From: Epiperipatus broadwayi
Taxonomy: Eukaryota; Onychophora; Udeonychophora; Euonychophora; Peripatidae
Assembly: GCA_028023455.1 (NCBI GenBank)
Contig: JAQFVV010000141.1
Span: forward strand, 2,832,080-2,896,079
DNA length: 64,000 nt
Reading direction: 5' to 3'
Shown: piece after piece, positions 29,665 through 42,335 of the stretch
How positions within the stretch are numbered: position 1 is the stretch's first letter
Layout of the letters: each line of letters begins with the position of its first letter
The notes under the pieces: model-generated
Databases searched by the model: none
The model's input: only the letters and a program-made list of their open reading frames with translations
Told to the model about the DNA's origin: nothing
Program-made: the position numbers and the translations under genes

Positions 29665-31179
29665 TTATTTTTGAGTTAAAGGTGTGAGAATTTTTGCAAT
29701 GTCAATTAAGACTTGTGTCAGCCAACCATCATTAATTGGAGGTGGAGTATCTGTAGGATGAATAGATAGAAAAGGTGAGTCATCAGGAAAAATACCATTA
29801 AGTCTTGTAATGAAGTTATTTGATTTCTGTAGACAAAGAACATGAAGTGAATGCAGTGACAAGCCATTACGTCTTGTTGGTCTCTGCACTCTTCTTAAGC
29901 TAATAGCAACAGTTTTACCCTTCCACATTAATCTAGAGCAAAGAGAGTTTGTATTCTGGATAAATTTTGATGAGAATTTAATGAACGGCATGTAGTAAGC
30001 AATTCTGGGGAACAGTAACATGTTGAGAAGGGCTGCTTTTGCAAATAATGATGTATAAACTTTTGAAAGTGAATCAATTATTTTTCTTGCATAATTCATG
30101 ATAGGGTCTTGTATTAATTTCCTCATTGCTGCATGAGAGAGACTCATTGGTAAGCCCAAAACTTTTTGTGGCATAGCTGTGAAAAGGGATGGAATGGATT
30201 TTACAGATGAAAGTCTCCATACAGCAGATTTTCTAAGGTTAAATGCAAGACCTGACTCTATGGTGAAATTGACCATAATTTGAATTAGTTTCAGTATGAA
30301 TTTTTTAGATGGTAAAAACACTGTCACATCATCCATGTAGGATATGTGCTGAATGGATTTATTGATACCAGGAATGTACAATCCAGGAATATCCATCTCT
30401 AAAGATTTAAGGAATGGATTTATATATAGAATGTAGAGTAAGGGACTAAGAGGAGAACCCTGTGGAATCGACTTGGTAGGTGTGAATGAGTTTGAAATTT
30501 TTCCATTTAGTGAAATTGCAATATGTCTGTTTAATAGAAGGTTAGTAATGATGTTCATTATACCTGTGGGAATGTTCAGACCACATACAAGATGTATTAG
30601 TTGAAGAATTCTGACTGAGTCAAAAGCAGCTGAAATATCAAGTTGGACAACTATTGGCTTTGACTTTTTATTTTTTCTTGTATAATCCGTAATTAACCTG
30701 AATAGGCAGAATGCCTCAGCTGTGGAACTACCTTTCTTTGCAAATTGAAAACTAGAGATAAAAGGCAGAATGAGATTTTGAATTTTATCTTTGATAATTG
30801 CTTCAATCAGTTTAATATTCAATGGAGTCATTGAGATTGGTCTAAGGTTCTCCAGAGGCGATGGAATAATAGCACTCTTAAGAAATGGGACCATTGCAAT
30901 GGGATAGAGTTTATCAATTGTAAGGTGACCTGAGGCAAGTAGATCAATCATTCTACTCACTATTGGTACTGTGAAGGCTTCAAGATGTTTGAACATGAAT
31001 TTTGGTATTCCATGGATTCCAGGGTGTATTCTATCAGGCATGGATGAGAGTTTAGCTCTAATATCATCATTACATATACCATGAATTGTCTCACAAAAAT
31101 ATATAGATGTATCAAGCACCAAATTCTGTGAAACATCTACTAGCTTGCATTTATAATGATTTAAAATTTGTAAAATCAT
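29665..31179 (-). pseudogene. LINE ORF2 reverse transcriptase domain
   Basis: A 504-residue frame covering fingers, palm and thumb. RT motifs in order: PISMTPLNIKLIE (fingers), FAKKGSST, VVQLDISAAFDSV (motif A with the first catalytic Asp), PQGSPLSPLLY (motif B), SYMDDVTVF (motif C), and VLGLPMS (motif E). The catalytic residues are all present. Motif C reads YMDD where most LINEs have YADD. The frame is disconnected from the endonuclease by about 80 bp with stops (31180-31260) and from the C-terminal domain by another break. The enzyme would copy element RNA at a nicked target by target-primed reverse transcription. Confidence 0.9.
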
Positions 31180-31260
31180 GCTATTACCCGAGAAAAATTA
31201 TATTATTCACTGTGATTGCTGATGGAATTTTAGACTTACTTTGAAAACCCATAGCCCACC

Positions 31261-32319
31261 TTATATATCCCGTTGAGAAGTTATGAGGTTTAGAGAGGTA
31301 AAGCCTTGCCTTTTAGTAGCCAAATAGTCTATTAGGATTTGGTGCGTCTTCACATATTGTTGCTTCAGGTCAATAATAACCTGTACAGATGCTGGTGTTG
31401 GAGGTATATCTTTCAATGTTGTAATTAAGCTATCTGCTTTCTTAAGTAACCCAATCGGCCCTTTATTCTTTCTGGTGTAATGAGAAATCAAAGAACTAAG
31501 AATATTTATAAAAGCAAACCAAGATTCAGCTGGTGGAAGAGCTAGGATGTCTATTTTCTTGAAAAAAATATAAGCTTCAGAGATAATCGCCTCTGGTGTA
31601 GCAGATTTTAACAAAATTCTTATTCTAGATTTAAGGTGTACATAGGTTTGATTGGGTAAGTCTAATGTCAGATCAAGCATAATAGCATGATGATCAGAGA
31701 AAGGTAATGGTTGTAAAGATTGATTGACGAAGAAGTGCAGTTCCGGAGAGTAATATAATAGGTCTATAAGAGAAGAAAATTTCTTTGTATAAAATGAACA
31801 TGCATCATGTGGGAAAAAACCCTGTGCACACATGGAATGAGAATTTAGAAGGTGTAAAAATTTTGAATTGAAACAGTCATAAGTTGAGTTGAAATCTCCA
31901 ATAAGAATTGTAGGAAAAGGATTTGAGATAAGTCCTAAATTATTGAGATGTATTTGATTATGAATGAGCTCAATATCTTTGTTTAAGTAGAGAAAAACTA
32001 CATTGAATTTGAAAGAGTTTATACAAATGGTTATAAAGATTAAATTAGAGTTTAAAAAGCTAATTCTGAAATTTTGTATTAGAGATTGGAAAGGAATAAG
32101 AAGAGCAACCCCAGCTGATGGGCTATTAGATGTAGAATAATGAAAGTAGCCTAATCTGTGCAATTTGTCGATTATCTTTTGATTTGAATTAATATGTAAT
32201 TTTGTCTCTCCCAAACAAACTAAATGAGGCAAAAACTTCTTTGTCCAGTGAGCAAGAGCATCAAATCTTTTATCAGAGTTAAGCCCACGGACATTTAAGC
32301 CAGATATTTTTAATTTCAT
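31261..32319 (-). pseudogene. LINE ORF2 APE-type endonuclease domain
   Basis: 352 residues starting MKLKISGLNVRGLNS, the usual N-terminal beginning of LINE ORF2, so ATG 32319 is a credible start. Apurinic-endonuclease motifs in order: GLNVRGL (Asn), CLGETKL (metal-binding Glu), ILIGDFNST (GDFN), SLIDLLY (Asp), SDHHAIML (catalytic His). All key residues are intact. It would nick target DNA for element insertion. The frame stops at 31261, before the RT, through a frame break. A (TA)n tract lies just upstream (32322-32342). Confidence 0.9.
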
Positions 32320-32548
32320 TCAATATATATATATATATATATAAAAGTTTAAAGAATTAGCTTGAGTCTAGATTTTTTGTATATTTAAAAAAAAACCATT
32401 TAGAATATGAGTGACGATTCTTCAATCTTATCATGTTTTTTATCAAGGTTATCTGTAATATTAATATTATGTTCAATATCCATAAGTTTTTGAGGAGTGA
32501 CTTTTTTTGTAGAAATCTTGTCCATGTTTGAATTCCCTTTTTCTTCCA

Positions 32549-32581
32549 GTATGTAAAGCTGATAATTCAGATTTTCTTCCA
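32549..32581. repeat. Target-site duplication of LINE, 5' side
   Basis: Partner of 28959-28992. It overlaps a short minus-strand open frame (32400-32666) that therefore straddles the insertion boundary and is probably not one gene. Confidence 0.65.
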
Positions 32582-32669
32582 CGTCGGGACTTTGAACGCA
32601 TCTGTCAATTATCATTATAGATTGACTGTTCAATATTTGAAAAACGATGCAATTATAATAAAACAAGGA

Positions 32670-32672
<3 letters not shown>

Positions 32673-32763
<91 letters not shown>
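32673..32763. repeat. (TTA)n microsatellite
   Basis: About 30 uninterrupted TTA units next to the LINE insertion. Confidence 0.95.
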
Positions 32764-34150
32764 TAAGTTAAAAAATTCTCTGGACACATTTAATAATCAG
32801 AGATTTTCATATTCTATTATTAGAAATTTACTGGAATTGAAAGAATAATGGACTATGTCAAATATAACTAACTATTCAAGTGTTTTTAAAGTGTAGATCA
32901 AAATGATTTAACATATATAAGTTTGTGGTTTTATTTCTATGTTTATATTACAGTTTATTGACATCAAGTCTCATAATCTATATATTTTCTTATCTATGGG
33001 ACAATTTTAACTCATATAAGTTCTTTTTGCATTTATTATTAACTATTCCAAATAAACATTTATAAGTCATTTAAACAAAATCGTTCCTATTTACAATACT
33101 ATAAGTATATCTTCTTAAAAAACTATTGTAGAATCATTTTTAATAATGTAAATCAATTTATTTATTATATTGATTATTTGTCTTCCACATTTACGTAAGT
33201 TTTTCTTTTAAAATTTTTATTCTGATTTTATTTTAGTTTTTTTTATATCATAAAGTTAAATTACCTTTTTTTAAATATATAATGATGTACAGATATCTGA
33301 AACTGTTTTCCTTAAGTGAAAGATTGTCCAACTTCTAACCGCTTGAAATGACTCAATATTATTCTTTATACATTTGACTGTTCGCAATAATAATAAGATT
33401 AACTGGCAACTTTTCCTGCATTAACATTATTTTAGAATTGTAATTTGATCTCCCAAACTTTGACTTTGACTTTTCAAAGAAATTATCTATTTATTCCATG
33501 ATAATTATTTATCCAACACACATTATCTTGGTTTGTACTAATATAAATGCAATTACAGTTATAGCACAAAATTATCTTTATAATCGTTTGAATTTTATCA
33601 AATATTTCTGATGACATAATTACTTACTGGCCTTCATTTGTTTTTTCTTTTCCTCCTCTTTTTCCTCTCATCTGGTTTTTCTATCCAAAATTCCCAACAA
33701 TATTACATGAAAGTTGTCTCAATTATTAAGCATTTTAATGTTTAACATAAAAAATAATATTTCAAAACTAATTAAATTCAACTTTTCAATTTAAACAAAA
33801 CATAATATATTTATTCAACTTTATAAAAATATTTTATTAAACTATCCTAATTATTGATCTTTTATTATTATAATTACTTTTAATATATTTATATATATTA
33901 TAAAAATTATATATAGACCTAAAAAAATAATATTCACGAACGAATAAAAACAATGGTATGTTTATAATATCTTTTAAAGTCTCTATTAAAATATCTATCA
34001 AGTTCTTAGTGCCAGTTATATTTTTAAAATTTAAAATTTTGGATGATTAAGTACATTTATTACAGTTATTTATTATGGTGATTTATTACAGTAATTTATT
34101 AAGGCAATTCATTACGGTGAACTAATCAAAAGGTCACAATATATATATAT
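32764..34150. other. No gene seen
   Basis: AT-rich DNA. Near the right end a motif close to TTTATTACAGT is repeated three to four times (34055-34120), followed by GGTCACAATATATA and the LTR. Confidence 0.5.
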
Positions 34151-36720
34151 ATTAACTTTCCAGGTTGGCACCAGGAAGAAATATGGGAAGATCACATTGG
34201 TACTAACAAAGGCTAAAGATAATTAGCTGAGAAAAATGAATTGTGATATAATTTAATATTTAAAATTGAGTTTTTAGGAAAAATTAAACTTAATTTGTGA
34301 TGTAATTTGCTAGTTAAAATTAGGATTTTAGCAAAATTAAAAAATTTTTAAATTGGTATATTGATTGGTGGAGTTTTGGACTATATGTTTAGTTGTAGAT
34401 GTTTGTGTCTAGTAGAATATTTACATGTCATAATAGGCAGATGCATAAATGTAATATTAATTAGAATTTTCTTTTTTATATTTTATTTATAAGTTACTGA
34501 TTATATATTGTCTTAGAATATTATGTTTAAAAAATGATAAAGATTATTTGTAATAGTAAATAACATTTCTAAAATTAATAATTAATGTTTAATATTTTTT
34601 ATTACTATGTTTATTATATTCAAATATTGTAGTGTTAAAATTTTTATAAATAATATTTTTGGCAAGCTTCCAAAGTTGATTGTCATAGAAACACAGAGGG
34701 CGTAAGTGAGGAAAGACATAGAGTTTAAAACTGGAAAGTAAAAAAAAAAAAAAGCTCCGAGGAAGAAGTTAAAAAAACTTAAAAGAATCAATAACTCTCT
34801 AAGAGTATTATATTAAAAACTGCAAGGATTCTAATAACATTCCTATGGAGAATTTTTGTTATTATATTACTGGAATGATATAACCATGAGGAAATAAACA
34901 CACCCCAGAGGGATACCAGCCTCAAAATTTCTGCCAAAGCAATGGTCTTTTCTCATTATCTTTAAAATATCTGAATGTCACATAAGATAAGTAATTATAA
35001 TTTATTTTGAAAGTATTGCCAAAAGTAAATAATATTAAAATGACAAAATTATTTAAAGTAAAGCTAGAAAAAAAATTTTTTTTGTTAAACGCCAGAATCA
35101 GACGCTTAATATTAAATTCTAATCATTTTCTATCAATCTTCTGCAAATTAAAATTTAAAATGAAAAAGATTATCTACTTAATTTTATATCAAGAAGATAA
35201 TTTTCTACCGGATAACTTTGCTATTCGCATATATATAGTGAAATAATTTCAATGCATGGAAATGTCATTTTTTAACACCCATCACAGAATTCTAGGATAA
35301 AAAAAAAACTCTTATCATTCTTAACAATTTATGCTTAATAATCGAATAGACATTTTTTTTACGTTATAATTTTCTGTTGTCATTGAAATTAATATGTATG
35401 TTTCTTCCAACTTTCCAATTTTTTTAAAAAAAAAACTTAATATGTAAGATGGGATATCGATATTTTTTTTTTTCTGATTACAATAGATGTATAACCAATA
35501 TTTTTTTTTTCTGATTACAATAGATGTATAACCAATATTTTTTTTTGGTTTCTTTTTAAAAAAACAAAAAGACAATGTAGCTTCTTATATATTATATGAT
35601 AATATATTTTGTATGATCTAGAAATTATACTATAGGTGATTATATATATTCGAGTGTGTGCATGATGCTATAAATTATTATTATTATTTTTTTTGTATTT
35701 ATTATGCTTCAATTTTGTTAATGGAGTTTATTAAAAATAAAGAATTAAAACCTTATCTGTTATAAGTTTGTTATATAGGAAGTATATTAAATGTGAGTTG
35801 AAGGAAGAAATGATCAAGGGTCGATTAGATTGTTTAGATTGAGTTTGGAGATATTAATTAACCATCACGTATATAAGTATAAGGATAAGTGTTTGGTTGG
35901 TGTTTTTTCATGCTTGTCTTTGGTTTTGTATAGTTAGTGTTAGATTGTATACATTGAGTATAACAGATACATGCTATATAAATTTTTATCATGTGTATAA
36001 AAGATGATTGATTTATGGCATCATTCAAGTTTTATAAATAATCTAACAGAATATATTTCAAGAATAGATTATATTTACAATATAATCAAATGCAGATATT
36101 CGAAAATATGTGATTAACATATTAAATAGTAGTCAATTTTGACTTTACCATAGAAGAGATGTAATTGGTTATTAAGGTGTATACATAATATTTTTTTATT
36201 TATTGTTTATTTTTATTTTTTTTATAAATGTTATATTGAATAAATAGCCCTATGAATTGCTTGATTATATACGTTCGATTCTCCATTTCCACACACACAT
36301 ATCTGGTTAACATAACATAGTTATAGAAGATATAAGTTTGTCAATATAATTCAAGTTTTATTTAATTTGTCTGATGGTAATAAATCTCAGTACTACAATG
36401 CCAATAATACATTTTACTTTGCTTAAAATAGATAGTGATGTGGATATAAAGGTACTTGGTCCTAATCATTATCTATCCTATATTAAATATAATAATTGAT
36501 GATTGTGCAATAGTTTAGTATTGAATAGATGCTCTGAACATATTTAAATTAACCTTATAGTATTATTGTTTATAGATGTTTTATCATCCTTGTTGGCCTC
36601 ATATATAAAGACCATACCCTATAACCTCTACTGAGCTAAGCCATAGAGTAATTACAATATAAAAATCTTTTAAATAAGTTTAAATATAATTTATAATTAT
36701 AAATTTTATTCTATTTTGCA
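34151..36720 (+). mobile_element. 2.57 kb LTR of element 2 (5' LTR)
   Basis: Direct repeat of 45488-48063, nearly the same length (2,570 versus 2,576 bp), with a few per cent differences. It ends ...TTTTGCA, six bases before a PBS. TATATAAAG (36602-36610), about 20 bp before TAACCTCTACTGAGC, looks like a TATA box and transcription start, placing U3/R at about 36625. The TG start is lost: homologous bases read ATTAACTTTCC after a TA tract. A 37-bp unit ending in AACCAATAT is duplicated at 35473-35545 but single in the other LTR. No gene lies inside. Confidence 0.8.
36602..36640 (+). promoter_or_regulatory. LTR core promoter (TATA box and start region)
   Basis: TATATAAAG, then ACCTCTACTGAGCTAAGCC. 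The same arrangement is kept in the second LTR near 47945-47985, and the start-region block is also kept in the insertion at 21883-26529. Confidence 0.5.
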
Positions 36721-36726
36721 TAGAAT

Positions 36727-36744
36727 TGGCACCTGGGCAATTAT
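36727..36744 (+). promoter_or_regulatory. Primer binding site of LTR element 2
   Basis: TGGCACCTGGGCAATTAT starts six bases after the LTR's terminal CA. TGG plus a GC-rich block matches the 3' CCA end of a tRNA. Confidence 0.65.
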
Positions 36745-37413
36745 AAATATAATAAAGTAAATAAGTGAAGAGGATGGAGATAGTTGGGAGAGTTTCAGTG
36801 GCTTGCCCAATTGTGGGGCCCAATATATTTAGTGTTAAGTAGCTGTCCAAATGTGGCCTGATATATTTATGGTTAAGTGGTGGCATGCAATGTGGATGGC
36901 CTGATATACATGGGTTAATTGGATGTCCAATCATATGACCTTGATTACTTAAGTCTCATATCTTGTAGAGTGTTTTTATTTTGTTGATATATATTGGAAT
37001 ATACCTGATATGAGAGATAATCCAGTGCCATTAGAATTACTTTGTTCCTGTTTTAAATATACAGTTATTGTAAAATTGGTTCCAAAATAGAATCAAGTTG
37101 GCAGTTTTTCTTATCTAAAGATTTTTTTTATTATTATATCAGTCTGGAAGATTAATAGAAATGTTTGATAAAATGGAACTAGGAGTAAATGGAGTATTAA
37201 TTAATATTTGAAATAAGCAAGTTACAGTTTGAAATAAGCCAATCCCTGAAATATGTGTAATAGATATGTGAATTTCAGATGTATAGTTTAAAAATATATA
37301 TATATTTATTTTTTGTTTAGGTGAAATAAATAAATACAGCCATGAGACAGCTTGGTTTCAATTATAAAGTTATATAAATATCACAACTTATAGTAAATGT
37401 TAAAGTTAATAAC

Positions 37414-37416
<3 letters not shown>
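36745..37416. other. Element 2 leader, non-coding
   Basis: The first 40 bp are shared with the region after the second LTR. Two short blocks containing ggCCTGATATA (about 36857 and 36897) are repeated. Nothing coding. Confidence 0.5.

Positions 37417-37492
<76 letters not shown>
37417..37492. repeat. (TA)n(TG)n at left edge of ribozyme array
   Basis: About 60 bp of TA followed by GTGTGTGTGTGTGT; the first 409-bp unit begins directly at 37493. Confidence 0.95.
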
Positions 37493-37494
<2 letters not shown>

Positions 37495-37586
37495 CCACAG
37501 ATGGCGTTCTACCAAAAACACCGATCAAGCGTATGTTTCGTTTACATAAACGTCAGAGTAGTTAGTATTCACTATCTCTAACTATA

Positions 37587-37644
37587 ATTCCACTTTCAGA
37601 TCATGATTTCAAGCTATTTGCTATCATCAGTGAAAGACAGGAAT
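37587..37644 (-). ncRNA. Type I hammerhead ribozyme (unit 1; repeated every 409 bp, 12 copies)
   Basis: On the minus strand: stem I outer strand ATTCC, loop TGT, inner strand CTTTCA, then the core CTGATGA. Stem II pairs TAGC with GCTT (three Watson-Crick pairs and one U-U) around AAATA, then GAAA. Stem III is only AUC with GAU around a 2-nt loop, giving triplet AUC. After the cleavage site TGAAAG pairs with CTTTCA, and GGAAT with ATTCC. All invariant core bases are present. Cleavage falls between plus positions 37599 and 37598. The other copies start at 37996, 38405, 38814, 39223, 39632, 40041, 40450, 40859, 41268, 41677 and 42086. The core and inner stems are unchanged in all of them; unit 2 has one change in the outer helix (ATTAC). 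Stem III this short is typical of ribozymes that work best as dimers, as in newt satellites and Penelope elements. Confidence 0.93.
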
Positions 37645-37726
37645 AAAGAAATTAGATCTAAATACAAACTCTGAGCGTTTATGAAACAATTTCTATTCAG
37701 CTTGCAAGCGTGAATTTTTTAGACAC

Positions 37727-37830
37727 GTAATGTCTTCAAACTCAGCATAGCAAACCAGATAGCTATATGGGTCTGATCTCAGTTAAGCATCACCACATAG
37801 TAGAAGCCTCTGCAATCTATATCATTGCAA
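37727..37830 (+). repeat. 5S-rRNA-like segment inside the 409-bp unit (unit 1 shown)
   Basis: On the plus strand GTCTGATCTC (37771-37780), then AG, two or three bases and AGCA match the conserved 5S rRNA segment that leads into its A box. CATAGCAAACC lies 25 bp upstream, where 5S has CATACCACC at 27 bp. TAGTA occurs downstream as in 5S but closer. The box C region is not recognisable. It would be on the opposite strand to the ribozyme. This may be a decayed 5S-derived piece or a chance match. Confidence 0.35.
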
Positions 37831-40800
37831 GAAAGACCTCAAAGGTACATTTATGATAAACAAAAATGCAAGTTAAAAAACTTGCTAACGCTTGTATTTA
37901 TGTCCACAGATGGCGTTCTACCAAAAACACCGATTAAGCATATGTTTCGTTTACATAAACATCAGAGTAGTTAGTATTCACTATCTCTAACTATAATTAC
38001 ACTTTCAGATCATGATTTCAAGCTATTTGCTATCATCAGTGAAAGACAGGAATAAAGAAACTAGATCTAAATACAAACTCTGAGCGTTTATGAAACAATT
38101 TCTATTCAGCTTGCAAGCGTGAATTTTTTAGACACATAATGTCTTCAAACTCAGCATAGCAAACCAGATAGCTATATGGGTCTGATCTCAGTTCAGCATC
38201 ACCACATAGTAGAAGCCTCTGCAATCTATATCATTGCAAGAAAGACCTCAAAGGTACATTTATGATAAACAAAAATGCAAGTTAAAAAACTTGCTAACGC
38301 TTGTATTTATGTCCACAGATGGCGTTCTACCAAAAACACCGATCAAGCGTATGTTTCATTTACATAAACATCAGAGTAGTTAGTATTCACTACCTCTAAC
38401 TATAATTCCACTTTCAGATCATGATTTCAAGCTATTTGCTATCATCAGTGAAAGACAGGAATAAAGAAACTAGATCTAAATACAAACTCTGAGCATTTAT
38501 GAAACAATTTCTATTCAGCTTGCAAGCGTGAATTTTTTAGACACGTAATGTCTTCAAACTCAGCAAAGCAAACCAGATAGCTATATGGGTCTGATCTCAG
38601 TTCAGCATCACCACATAGTAGAAGCCTCTGCAATCTATATCATTGCAAGAAAGACCTCAAAGGTACATTTATGATAAACAAAAATGCAAGTTAAAAAACT
38701 TGCTAACGCTTGTATTTATGTCCACAGATGGCGTTCTACCAAAAACACCGATTAAGCATATGTTTGGTTTACATAAACATCAGAGTAGTTAGTATTCACT
38801 ATCTCTAACTATAATTCCACTTTCAGATCATGATTTCAAGCTATTTGCTATCATCAGTGAAAGACAGGAATAAAGAAACTAGATCTAAATACAAACTCTG
38901 AGCGTTTATGAAACAATTTCTATTCAGCTTGCAAGCGTGAATTATTTAGACACGTAATGTCTTCAAACTCAGCATAGCAAACCAGATAGCTATATGGGTC
39001 TGATCTCAGTTCAGCATCACCACATAGTAGAAGCCTCTGCAATCTATATCATTGCAAGAAAGACCTCAAAGGTACATTTATGATAAACAAAAATGCAAGT
39101 TAAAAAACTTGCTAACGCTTGTATTTATGTCCACAGATGGCATTCTACCAAAAACACCGATTAAGCATATGTTTGGTTTACATAAACATCAGAGTAGTTA
39201 GTATTCACTATCTCTAACTATAATTCCACTTTCAGATCATGATTTCAAGCTATTTGCTATCATCAGTGAAAGACAGGAATAAAGAAACTAGATCTAAATA
39301 CAAACTCTGAGCGTTTATGAAACAATTTCTATTCAGCTTGCAAGCGTGAATTTTTTAGACACGTAATGTCTTCAAACTCAGCATAGCAAACCAGATAGCT
39401 ATATGGGTCTGATCTCAGTTCAGCATCACCACATAGTAGAAGCCTCTGCAATATATATCATTGCAAGAAAGACCTCAAAGGTACATTTATGATAAACAAA
39501 AATGCAAGTTAAAAAACTTGCTAACGCTTGTATTTATGTCCACAGATGGCGTTCTACCAAAAACACCAATCAAGCGTATGTTTCGTTTACATAAACATCA
39601 GAGTAGTTAGTATTCACTATCTCTAACTATAATTCCACTTTCAGATCATGATTTCAAGCTATTTGCTATCATCAGTGAAAGACAGGAATAAAGAAACTAG
39701 ATCTAAATACAAACTCTGAGCGTTTATGAAACAATTTCTATTCAGCTTGCAAGCGTGAATTTTTTAGACATGTAATGTCTTCAAACTCAGCATAGCAAAC
39801 CAGATAGCTATATGGGTCTGATCTCAGTTCAGCATCACCACATAGTAGAAGCCTCTGCAATCTATATCATTGCAAGAAAGACCTCAAAGGTACATTTATG
39901 ATAAACAAAAATGCAAGTTAAAAAACTTGCTAACACTTGTATTTATGTCCACAGATGGCGTTCTACCAAAAACACCGATTAAGCGTATGTTTCGTTTACA
40001 TAAACATCAGAGTAGTTAGTATTCACTATCTCTAACTATAATTCCACTTTCAGATCATGATTTCAAGCTATTTGCTATCATCAGTGAAAGACAGGAATAA
40101 AGAAACTAGATCTAAATACAAACTCTGAGCGTTTATGAAACAATTTCTATTCAGCTTGCAAGCGTGAATTTTTTAGACATGTAATGTCTTCAAACTCAGC
40201 ATAGCAAACCAGATAGCTATATGGGTCTGATCTCAGTTCAGCATCACCACATAGTAGAAGCCTCTGCAATCTATATCATTGCAAGAAAGACCTCAAAGGT
40301 ACATTTATGATAAACAAAAATGCAAGTTAAAAAACTTGCTAATGCTTGTATTTATGTCCACATATGGCGTTCTACCAAAAACACCGATCAAGCGTATGTT
40401 TCGTTTACATAAACGTCAGAGTAGTTAGTATTCACTATCTCTAACTATAATTCCACTTTCAGATCATGATTTCAAGCTATTTGCTATCATCAGTGAAAGA
40501 CAGGAATAAAGAAACTAGATCTAAATACAAACTCTGAGCGTTTATGAAACAATTTCTATTCAGCTTGCAAGCGTGAATTTTTTAGACATGTAATGTCTTC
40601 AAACTCAGCATAGCAAACCAGATAGCTATATGGGTCTGATCTCAGTTCAGCATCACCATATAGTAGAAGCCTCTGCAATCTATATCATTGCAAGAAAGAC
40701 CTCAAAGGTACATTTATGATAAACAAAAATGCAAGTTAAAAAACTTGCTAATGCTTGTATTTATGTCCACATATGGCGTTCTACCAAAAACACCGATCAA

Positions 40801-42335
40801 GCGTATGTTTCGTTTACATAAACGTCAGAGTAGTTAGTATTCACTATCTCTAACTATAATTCCACTTTCAGATCATGATTTCAAGCTATTTGCTATCATC
40901 AGTGAAAGACAGGAATAAAGAAACTAGATCTAAATACAAACTCTGAGCGTTTATGAAACAATTTCTATTCAGCTTGCAAGCGTGAATTTTTTAGACATGT
41001 AATGTCTTCAAACTCAGCATAGCAAACCAGATAGCTATATGGGTCTGATCTCAGTTCAGCATCACCACATAGTAGAAGCCTCTGCAATCTATATCATTGC
41101 AAGAAAGACCTCAAAGGTACATTTATGATAAACAAAAATGCAAGTTAAAAAACTTGCTAACACTTGTATTTATGTCCACAGATGGCGTTCTACCAAAAAC
41201 ACCGATCAAGCGTATGTTTCGTTTACATAAACATCAGAGTAGTTAGTATTCACTATCTCTAACTATAATTCCACTTTCAGATCATGATTTCAAGCTATTT
41301 GCTATCATCAGTGAAAGACAGGAATAAAGAAACTAGATCTAAATACAAACTCTGAGCGTTTATGAAACAATTTCTATTCAGCTTGCAAGCGTGAATTTTT
41401 TAGACATGTAATGTCTTCAAACTCAGCATAGTAAACCAGATAGCTATATGGGTCTGATCTCAGTTCAGCATCACCACATAGTAGAAGCCTCTGCAATCTA
41501 TATCATTGCAAGAAAGACCTCAAAGGTACATTTATGATAAACAAAAATGCAAGTTAAAAAACTTGCTAATGCTTGTATTTATGTCCACATATGGCGTTCT
41601 ACCAAAAACACCGATCAAGCGTATGTTTCGTTTACATAAACGTCAGAGTAGTTAGTATTCACTATCTCTAACTATAATTCCACTTTCAGATCATGATTTC
41701 AAGCTATTTGCTATCATCAGTGAAAGACAGGAATAAAGAAACTAGATCTAAATACAAACTCTGAGCGTTTATGAAACAATTTCTATTCAGCTTGCACGCG
41801 TGAATTTTTTAGACATGTAATGTCTTCAAACTCAGCATAGCAAACCAGATAGCTATATGGGTCTGATCTCAGTTCAGCATCACCACATAGTAGAAGCCTC
41901 TGCAATCTATATCATTGCAAGAAAGACCTCAAAGGTACATTTATGATAAACAAAAATGCAAGTTAAAAAACTTGCTAATGCTTGTATTTATGTCCACATA
42001 TGGCGTTCTACCAAAAACACCGATCAAGCGTATGTTTCGTTTACATAAACGTCAGAGTAGTTAGTATTCACTATCTCTAACTATAATTCCACTTTCAGAT
42101 CATGATTTCAAGCTATTTGCTATCATCAGTGAAAGACAGGAATAAAGAAACTAGATCTAAATACAAACTCTGAGCGTTTATGAAACAATTTCTATTCAGC
42201 TTGCAAGCGTGAATTTTTTAGACACCTAATGTCTTCAAACTCAGCATAGCAAACCAGATAGCTATATGGGTCTGATCTCAGTTCAGCATCACCACATAGT
42301 AGAAGGCTCTGCAATCTATATTATTGCAAGAAAGA

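Larger units (their letters stand above)
28993..32548 (-). mobile_element. Tx1/L1-like LINE insertion, about 3.6 kb
   Basis: A non-LTR retrotransposon on the minus strand, between 33-bp direct repeats. It consists of a short upstream frame (32548-32400, a possible ORF1 tail), an apurinic-type endonuclease, a reverse transcriptase and a C-terminal Cys/His motif. There is no poly(A) tail; the 3' end is ordinary AT-rich sequence. The coding part is split by at least two frame breaks, so the copy cannot be active alone. The RT wording (SPLLYILYINPF, PG near the catalytic motif, then a DDV box) is like the Tx1 branch of L1 elements; the assignment is by eye. Confidence 0.85.

Noticed and set aside
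32400-32666. 88-codon minus-strand frame as a separate gene.
   Set aside because: It crosses the LINE's target duplication, so half belongs to the LINE and half to flanking DNA.
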